Assembly: GCA_902492275.1 (NCBI GenBank)
Contig: CABUKW010000112.1
Coordinates: 1-10,092 of the forward strand
DNA from: an uncultured Peptococcaceae bacterium
Lineage (GTDB): Bacteria; Bacillota; Peptococcia; Peptococcales; Peptococcaceae
DNA length: 10,092 nt
Direction: 5' to 3'
Shown: positions 6,013-10,092 of the stretch, piece after piece
Layout: each line of letters opens with the position of its first letter
Numbering within the stretch: position 1 is the stretch's first letter
The notes under the pieces: model-generated
Databases searched by the model: none
Told to the model about the DNA's origin: nothing
Seen by the model: the letters and a program-made list of their open reading frames with translations, nothing else
Translations under genes and position numbers: made by a program

Positions 6013-7494
6013 ATGGGGAAAGAGAAAAAGTCAGATGTTATTTTGATTGGCGCCGGCGTGATGAGCGCTACGCTGGGCGCTATGCTCAAAGAATTAGCGC
6101 CCGATTGGAATATTACAATTTTAGAAAAGTTGTCCGGTGCTGGGGAAGAAAGTACCAACGAGTGGAATAATGCAGGGACAGGCCATAATGCTTTGTGTGA
6201 GCTGAATTATACGGTAGAGAAAAAAGACGGCACTATGGATATTTCCAAAGCTGTGCGTATCAATGAGCAGTTCCAGTTATCCCGTCAGTTTTGGTCCTAT
6301 CTGGTAAAGGAGGGGCTTTTGCAAAATCCGCAGGATTTCATCATGCCGATTCCACATATGAGCCTGGTGGAAGGCGAAAAAAATGTCAATTTTCTGAGAA
6401 AGCGTTACGCAGCGTTATCCCAGCATCCGTTGTTTCAGGGAATGGAATATACAGAGGATCGGGAAAAGTTAAAAGAATGGGTGCCGTTGATTATGGAAGG
6501 TCACACCAGCAACGATCCCATCGCTGCTACCCGCAGTGAAGCCGGAACCGATGTCAACTTTGGCGCGCTGACCCGTATGCTGGTTGCCAATTTGGCGGCA
6601 AATGGCGTGGATGTGTGTTATAACTGCAATGTAAAGGACATGACCCGCAATGGCGATGGTTTGTGGGAATTAAAGGTGCGTAACGGGAAAAAGCACCGCA
6701 CAGAAATTCATACTGCCAAGTTTGTCTTCATCGGCGCCGGCGGCGGCAGCTTGCCTATTTTGCAGAAATCGGGCATTACCGAAGGAAAGGGTATCGGCGG
6801 TTTCCCAATCAGCGGTTTGTTTATGGTATGTAAAAATTCAGAAATCGTGAAGAAACACCATGCAAAGGTATATAGCAAAGCGAAAGTGGGCGCGCCTCCA
6901 ATGTCGGTGCCTCATTTGGATACCCGCTATATCGACGGCGAGGAATCGCTGTTGTTTGGGCCTTTTGCTGGCTTTTCGCCGAAGTTCTTGAAAAATGGCT
7001 CTTTGTTTGACCTCATTCTCTCTGTGAAGCCGCATAACCTTCTGACGATGATAATGGCGGGTTTGAAGGAATTTGGGCTGGAAAAATATTTGATTCAGCA
7101 ATTGCTGTTAAACGATAAGCAGCGTCTGAAAGAACTGCAGGTGTTTGTACCGACCGCTAAGCTGGAGGATTGGGAACTGCTGGTAGCTGGTCAGCGGGTG
7201 CAGGTAATTAAGGATACCAAAGAAGGCGGCAAGGGCACGTTGCAGTTCGGCACCGAAGTGGTGACCTCGGCTGATGGCTCGGTAGCTGCGTTGTTGGGCG
7301 CTTCTCCGGGCGCCTCCACAGCAGTACACGCTATGTTAGATGTGCTGCAGCGCTGCTTCCCGCAGGAATTTGCCCAGTGGCAGCCTAAAATCAAAGAAAT
7401 GATTCCGTCCTTTGGTATTTCACTGGAGCAGAATCCAGAGCTGTTTAGAGAAATTCAAGCTTCGACCGCAGCTGCTCTGGGACTGCAGAAATAG
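6013..7494 (+). CDS. mqo: Malate:quinone oxidoreductase
   Basis: Mqo is a peripheral membrane FAD enzyme that oxidises (S)-malate to oxaloacetate and gives the electrons to the quinone pool (EC 1.1.5.4). The 493-residue product has normal length. It opens with the dinucleotide-binding signature DVILIGAGVMSATLGAML (glycines at 13, 15 and 22), followed by ESTNEWNNAGTGHNALCELNYT, a strongly conserved Mqo segment. A GAGGGSLPILQKSGI segment lies in the middle and a GASPGAST segment near the C-terminus. The open frame extends to a TTG at 5953, but ATG 6013 fits the family N-terminus. Its ribosome binding site is poor (GGGTGG only 3 nt away, or GAGAG 12 nt away), so translation may be weak. It follows the fumarase genes on the same strand but has its own promoter, so fumarate could be turned into malate and then oxaloacetate. 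Confidence 0.94.
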   Translation: MGKEKKSDVILIGAGVMSATLGAMLKELAPDWNITILEKLSGAGEESTNEWNNAGTGHNALCELNYTVEKKDGTMDISKAVRINEQFQLSRQFWSYLVKEGLLQNPQDFIMPIPHMSLVEGEKNVNFLRKRYAALSQHPLFQGMEYTEDREKLKEWVPLIMEGHTSNDPIAATRSEAGTDVNFGALTRMLVANLAANGVDVCYNCNVKDMTRNGDGLWELKVRNGKKHRTEIHTAKFVFIGAGGGSLPILQKSGITEGKGIGGFPISGLFMVCKNSEIVKKHHAKVYSKAKVGAPPMSVPHLDTRYIDGEESLLFGPFAGFSPKFLKNGSLFDLILSVKPHNLLTMIMAGLKEFGLEKYLIQQLLLNDKQRLKELQVFVPTAKLEDWELLVAGQRVQVIKDTKEGGKGTLQFGTEVVTSADGSVAALLGASPGASTAVHAMLDVLQRCFPQEFAQWQPKIKEMIPSFGISLEQNPELFREIQASTAAALGLQK

Positions 7495-7533
7495 TGTAGT
7501 AAAGAAGCTATGATGCAACTGGAGGAACTGCTT

Positions 7534-7884
7534 ATGAAAGGAATTGTCAGTTGCTATGGCATAACCTTGTTGGTGGTTGCAGGCATTATCATCTGGGGTA
7601 GTTGTTTTTCTATAACAGGAGATGAGATGGCTTATTGCCTGCTGAATTATTATTGTATTTTTCCGATTATGACTTTTTCTTGTGGAATTCAATTGGGCAG
7701 CAAGAAATTGCGTTATGGAATTGGTTATCTATTTATAGCTGGAATTTCAGGCGTTTGCATGATTGGTTCGGTTTTTCATTACCTGGAATGGAGTTTGGGG
7801 GTCACAGGTATGCTTTGTGCGGTTGCTGGTTTGTTGGGTAAAAAATTGCTGGTTTGGCTAGATAATCGGTTTGCAGAAAAATAA
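7534..7884 (+). CDS. Small membrane protein of unknown function, about four helices
   Basis: I do not recognise a family. The 116-residue product is hydrophobic, with likely membrane segments at about residues 5-25, 32-52, 60-82 and 86-106, and a charged C-terminal tail (LDNRFAEK). It holds six cysteines (two of them in the second helix), which is many for its size, but no metal-binding CxxC motif. The frame could start at ATG 7510 or 7513, but ATG 7534 is chosen because GGAGGA (7521-7526) stands 7 nt before it. It begins 39 nt after mqo with no promoter between, so it is probably co-transcribed with mqo, and the strong terminator at 7938-7982 follows it. Its good ribosome binding site and operon position argue that it is a real gene. 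A link to Mqo or quinone metabolism would be a guess from position only. Confidence 0.7.
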   Translation: MKGIVSCYGITLLVVAGIIIWGSCFSITGDEMAYCLLNYYCIFPIMTFSCGIQLGSKKLRYGIGYLFIAGISGVCMIGSVFHYLEWSLGVTGMLCAVAGLLGKKLLVWLDNRFAEK

Positions 7885-7937
7885 GAATCGGGAAATCGAC
7901 TGTTGTTGATGTAGTTGGAAACCGAAGGTTAGACAGT

Positions 7938-7982
7938 AATGCTGGAGCTGGTGGGGAGATCCTGTTGCTCCAGCATTTTTTT
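7938..7982 (+). terminator. Intrinsic terminator after the mqo unit
   Basis: AATGCTGGAGC (7938-7948) and GCTCCAGCATT (7967-7977) form a perfect 11-bp stem with an 18-nt loop, ending in seven consecutive T (7976-7982). It closes the fumarase-mqo-membrane protein block. From 7983 to 8103 no gene is supported. Confidence 0.92.
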
Positions 7983-8103
7983 CTGGCTATGCCGAAAGGT
8001 AGTTCCTGCAGAAAGCGTCATGTCGAAAGTCTTTCCCTGCGACGTGCAGGTGATTAATTGTAGAGAATTGTCTGATTGGCAGAGAATTTTGTGGAATATT
8101 TGA

Positions 8104-8133
8104 TTGGAAATTTTTTACGGAATCGGGTATAAT
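8104..8133 (+). promoter_or_regulatory. Promoter of the nitroreductase-family gene
   Basis: A perfect TATAAT (8128-8133) is preceded by TTGGAA (8104-8109) at 18 bp. Just upstream are short direct repeats: AGAGAATT at 8062-8069 and 8081-8088, and TGATTGG at 8073-8079 and 8101-8107, the last overlapping the -35 box. They could be regulator sites, but they are short and may be chance in AT-rich DNA. Confidence 0.55.
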
Positions 8134-8197
8134 AAAATGCAAATATGTAAAAACAGAACGGAAAATCATTGACAGCCGAAAAAGGGGAATGTGTGTG

Positions 8198-8719
8198 ATG
8201 TTAGAGGTATTGTTAAAGCGAAGAAGTATTCGTAAATTTGCGGAGCAGCCTGTATCGGAAGAAGCGCTGCAGCAAGTGCTGCAGGCGGCGTTATTGGCGC
8301 CATCGTCTCGAGGGCGTAATCCTTGGGCATTTATTGTGGTAGAAGATAAGGACACGCTGCAGCAATTGGGCAAATGTCGGCATCCACAGCAGGCTTTTTT
8401 GCCCCAGACGCCGGTTGCCGTTGTGGTGTTGGGCGATAAGACTGTGAGCGACGTGTGGGTGGAGGATTGCAGCATTGCCATGATTTTGATGCAGTTGGAG
8501 GCAGAAAAGCTGAGCTTGGGTTCCTGTTGGGTGCAAATTCGTAAACGTATGGCGCAAGGGGAGCAGGAAAGCAGCAACGATTTTGTGAAAGGGCTGTTGG
8601 ATATTCCTGAGCAATATGAGGTACTGGCCATTCTGGCGTTGGGGGCTCCCGCCGAGGAAAAAGCCGGACATCATCTAGAACAACTGGCCTATGAAAAAAT
8701 TCATCGGGAAAAATTTTAG
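8198..8719 (+). CDS. Nitroreductase-family FMN oxidoreductase
   Basis: This 173-residue protein belongs to the nitroreductase superfamily of FMN-dependent NAD(P)H oxidoreductases. Visible family features are the N-terminal RRSIRKF (residues 8-14), where the arginines contact the FMN phosphate, and LLAPSSRGRNPWAFIVV (about 32-48), the usual APS..NxQPW-type flavin-binding segment. A conserved core also follows (VWVEDCSIAMILMQLEAEKLSLGSCWV, about 85-111), and the C-terminal segment reads LAILALGAPAEE. Its short length fits the small anaerobic members often annotated as NADH dehydrogenase or nitroreductase. The physiological substrate cannot be told from sequence. ATG 8198 is chosen over ATG 8189 because the ribosome binding site AAAGGGGA (8181-8188) is at a normal distance only from 8198. 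It has its own promoter. A Spo0E-like gene follows after 80 bp. Confidence 0.9.
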   Translation: MLEVLLKRRSIRKFAEQPVSEEALQQVLQAALLAPSSRGRNPWAFIVVEDKDTLQQLGKCRHPQQAFLPQTPVAVVVLGDKTVSDVWVEDCSIAMILMQLEAEKLSLGSCWVQIRKRMAQGEQESSNDFVKGLLDIPEQYEVLAILALGAPAEEKAGHHLEQLAYEKIHREKF

Positions 8720-8799
8720 CATAGTTTTTGTAACGATGGGGACAATGGGAAAGGGAACCCTGTTGGCCAATGCGTGCGAAAATGGAGAGGCGATATGGC

Positions 8800-8979
8800 A
8801 TGGAAAAATCATTGTTACAGGAGATTACGATCATGCGAACAGAACTGGTTCATCTGGTGGAGCAGGGAAATTCGGTGCAGGCTGGCATTGTTGTGGAGAA
8901 AAGCCAGGCACTGGATGTGTTGATTGCAGCCTACCTTGAGCAGCAACGGGCAGTTGATTGGCACAGTTTGCGGGGATAA
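8800..8979 (+). CDS. Spo0E-like aspartyl-phosphate phosphatase family protein
   Basis: This 59-residue protein resembles the Spo0E/YisI/YnzD family, small helical-hairpin phosphatases that remove phosphate from Spo0A and so restrain entry into sporulation in Bacillus. The key signature is SQALDVLI at residues 35-42, matching the family's SQxLDxLI with D39 as the critical aspartate, followed by Y45. The preceding helix (MEKSLLQEITIMRTELVHLVEQ) also fits. Frames reaching further upstream exist, but ATG 8800 has GGAGAGG at 8784-8790 with 9-nt spacing and gives the normal family size. It lies 80 bp after the nitroreductase gene, with no convincing promoter of its own, and before the plsC promoter. 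The presence of the family suggests a spore-former or a descendant of one, but in some species such proteins act on other response regulators, and the target here is unknown. Confidence 0.8.
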   Translation: MEKSLLQEITIMRTELVHLVEQGNSVQAGIVVEKSQALDVLIAAYLEQQRAVDWHSLRG

Positions 8980-8982
8980 TTG

Positions 8983-9011
8983 TTGTAAATCGACGGTAGA
9001 GATGCTACAAT
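8983..9011 (+). promoter_or_regulatory. Promoter of plsC-recQ
   Basis: TTGTAA (8983-8988) and TACAAT (9006-9011) are separated by 17 bp. The pair begins 3 nt after the stop of the Spo0E-like gene and gives a leader of about 25 nt ending in the ribosome binding site AAGGAGCGG. Confidence 0.6.
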
Positions 9012-9041
9012 AACAGATGGAAACAGAAAAGGAGCGGTTTG

Positions 9042-9803
9042 ATGATGAAAGTAATTCGTACTTTAGTGGTATATCTTTATCTGGGGCTTGTGGTAATGCT
9101 GGGGGTTCTCTATTTTAAAAGCCTGGATAAGAAAAAAGAGAAGCTGGGCGATGCGGTAGTATTGGAGAAGATTTATGCCTATGCCAGTCGAATGGCGAGA
9201 CGGATTGTACGGCTGACAGGCAGCCGAATTACGATAAATGGTGCGGAGAATATTCCGAAAAGCGGCGCAACATTGTTTGTGGCCAATCATCAGAGCTATA
9301 TGGATATTCCTGTGATGATGTCAGTGGTGGATCGGCCCATCGGTTTTGTGGCCAAAGAAGAACTGGGCAAAATTCCCTTCTTTGCCCAGTGGATTGTTTA
9401 TATGAAATGTGTGCTGATTACTCGTGGCGATACGCGCAAGGCACTAGCAGCCATTCTGCAGGCGGCAAAATTGCTGCAGCAGGGTCATAGTCTAGTGCTT
9501 TATCCTGAAGGAACGCGCAGCATTGATGGAAACTTGGGCGAATTTAAAGCAGGCAGCCTAAAAGCAGCGCAGAAGGGCAAGGCTATGGTGGTTCCGGTTG
9601 CCATTGACGGCGCCGGAAATATTATGCCCCGCAACAGCTTTTGGATGTATAAAACCGAGGTTACCGTTACGGTACTGCCCGCTATCAGTGCGGAGACGGT
9701 GCAGACTATGGATACGAAAGAATTGGCAATGATAGTGAAAAAGCAGATTGCCGGCGCCTTAGGGCAATCCTTGCCTGCCGATGGAGATGAGTTGCATGGA
9801 TAG
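9042..9803 (+). CDS. plsC: 1-acyl-sn-glycerol-3-phosphate acyltransferase
   Basis: PlsC adds the second acyl chain to lysophosphatidic acid to make phosphatidic acid, the precursor of membrane phospholipids. The 253-residue product starts with one membrane helix (about residues 5-25), followed by a basic stretch, and then the acyltransferase domain. The catalytic motif NHQSYMD gives H83 and D88 (the HX4D pair), and YPEGTRS at residues 154-160 is the glycerol-phosphate-binding motif; both are intact. The VPVAIDGAG segment is also typical. A TTG at 9039 and ATGs at 9042 and 9045 are possible starts; ATG 9042 stands 7 nt after GGAG and is preferred, though 9045 cannot be excluded. recQ overlaps the last 8 nt, so the two genes are co-transcribed. 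Confidence 0.93.
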   Translation: MMKVIRTLVVYLYLGLVVMLGVLYFKSLDKKKEKLGDAVVLEKIYAYASRMARRIVRLTGSRITINGAENIPKSGATLFVANHQSYMDIPVMMSVVDRPIGFVAKEELGKIPFFAQWIVYMKCVLITRGDTRKALAAILQAAKLLQQGHSLVLYPEGTRSIDGNLGEFKAGSLKAAQKGKAMVVPVAIDGAGNIMPRNSFWMYKTEVTVTVLPAISAETVQTMDTKELAMIVKKQIAGALGQSLPADGDELHG

Positions 9804-10092
9804 GCTGGAGGAAGCAGAAGGATTACTGCGCAAATATTATGGCTATAAGGCTTTGAAACCAATTCAGCAGAAGTCCATCCAGTCTATTCTGCGCGGCGAG
9901 GACACTTTTGTGGTTATGCCCACCGGCGGCGGTAAGTCGCTGTGCTATCAAATTCCGGCGCTGATGCTGGAAGGCTTGACACTGGTGATTTCTCCGTTGA
10001 TTTCTTTGATGAAGGACCAGGTTGACCAATTGGTGCGCCGGGGGATTCGGGCAGCCTGTATGAATAGTATGCTGGATGGTGAGCAGTATCGG
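9796..10092 (+). CDS. recQ: ATP-dependent DNA helicase RecQ, N-terminal part (cut by window edge)
   Basis: RecQ is a 3'-5' DNA helicase of superfamily 2 that works in recombination and replication-fork repair. The 99 codons present cover the start of the first helicase domain: LRKYYGYKALKPIQQKSI (about residues 11-28, with the RecQ motif 0 glutamine region), the Walker A motif PTGGGKS at residues 42-48 (K47 binds ATP), CYQIPAL directly after it, and SPLISLMKDQVDQL (motif Ia). The DEAH box and all later domains are outside the window, so the RQC and HRDC domains cannot be checked. ATG 9796 lies inside the end of plsC (8-nt overlap), with GGAG at 9783-9786 as ribosome binding site, which suggests translational coupling. 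Confidence 0.93.
   Translation, partial: MDRLEEAEGLLRKYYGYKALKPIQQKSIQSILRGEDTFVVMPTGGGKSLCYQIPALMLEGLTLVISPLISLMKDQVDQLVRRGIRAACMNSMLDGEQYR

Noticed and set aside
8008..8053. Possible structured RNA with CCTGCA/TGCAGG ends between the terminator and the nitroreductase promoter
   Set aside because: The outer pairing is short, a competing CCTGC/GCAGG hairpin exists inside it, no promoter precedes it, and it follows a strong terminator.
7987..8631. A 214-codon open frame on the minus strand, longer than the plus-strand gene it overlaps
   Set aside because: It is the mirror of the nitroreductase gene, is very rich in Ser, Cys and Asn, has no family features, and lacks a ribosome binding site; the plus-strand frame has clear FMN-binding motifs and a promoter.
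8691..8939. Alternative 82-codon frame across the end of the nitroreductase gene and the Spo0E-like gene
   Set aside because: Its sequence has no family features, and the overlapping frame from 8800 carries the SQxLDxLI signature and a well-placed ribosome binding site.
1..10092. CRISPR arrays, tRNA or rRNA genes, insertion sequences, phage genes, toxin-antitoxin pairs or a novel defence system
   Set aside because: Nothing in the window supports any of these; all long frames with family features are housekeeping, hydrogenase-maturation or metabolic genes.

Overview
The window reads as chromosome of an anaerobic, low-to-mid-GC Firmicute. The reasons are [FeFe]-hydrogenase maturation genes with a TM1266-type companion, a Spo0E-like phosphatase, a two-subunit Fe-S fumarase, strong AAGGAG ribosome binding sites and vegetative-type promoters. 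A member of the Negativicutes (a spore-forming lineage or a relative) is a plausible guess, but the taxon is inferred from gene content and not shown. I see no rRNA, tRNA, insertion sequence, CRISPR array or prophage.

Minus strand, 1-1830: a hydrogenase-maturation operon runs leftwards as TM1266-family protein, hydE, then hydG, which is cut by the left edge. The first two genes overlap by 4 bp. The operon has a well-formed promoter (1837-1865) and then a leader of about 300 nt. That leader ends in an intrinsic terminator just upstream of the first ribosome binding site. This is the layout of a riboswitch or attenuator and is the most interesting feature of the window.

Plus strand, 1880-4219: comEC, the DNA-uptake channel, diverges from the hyd operon. 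Its Shine-Dalgarno sequence overlaps the -35 box of the hyd promoter.

Plus strand, 4294-7982: a C4-dicarboxylate module. A promoter and a 5'-UTR hairpin precede the two subunits of a class I fumarate hydratase. Malate:quinone oxidoreductase (mqo) follows under its own strong promoter, with a small four-helix membrane protein of unknown function behind it. A strong terminator closes the unit. Together the enzymes would convert fumarate to malate to oxaloacetate and pass electrons to the quinone pool.

Plus strand, 8104-10092: a nitroreductase-family flavoprotein with its own promoter, a 59-residue Spo0E-like protein, then plsC (phosphatidic acid synthesis) from a separate promoter, and recQ, which overlaps plsC by 8 bp and runs off the right edge. 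No convincing terminator is visible after comEC, after the fumarase genes, or after the Spo0E-like gene.
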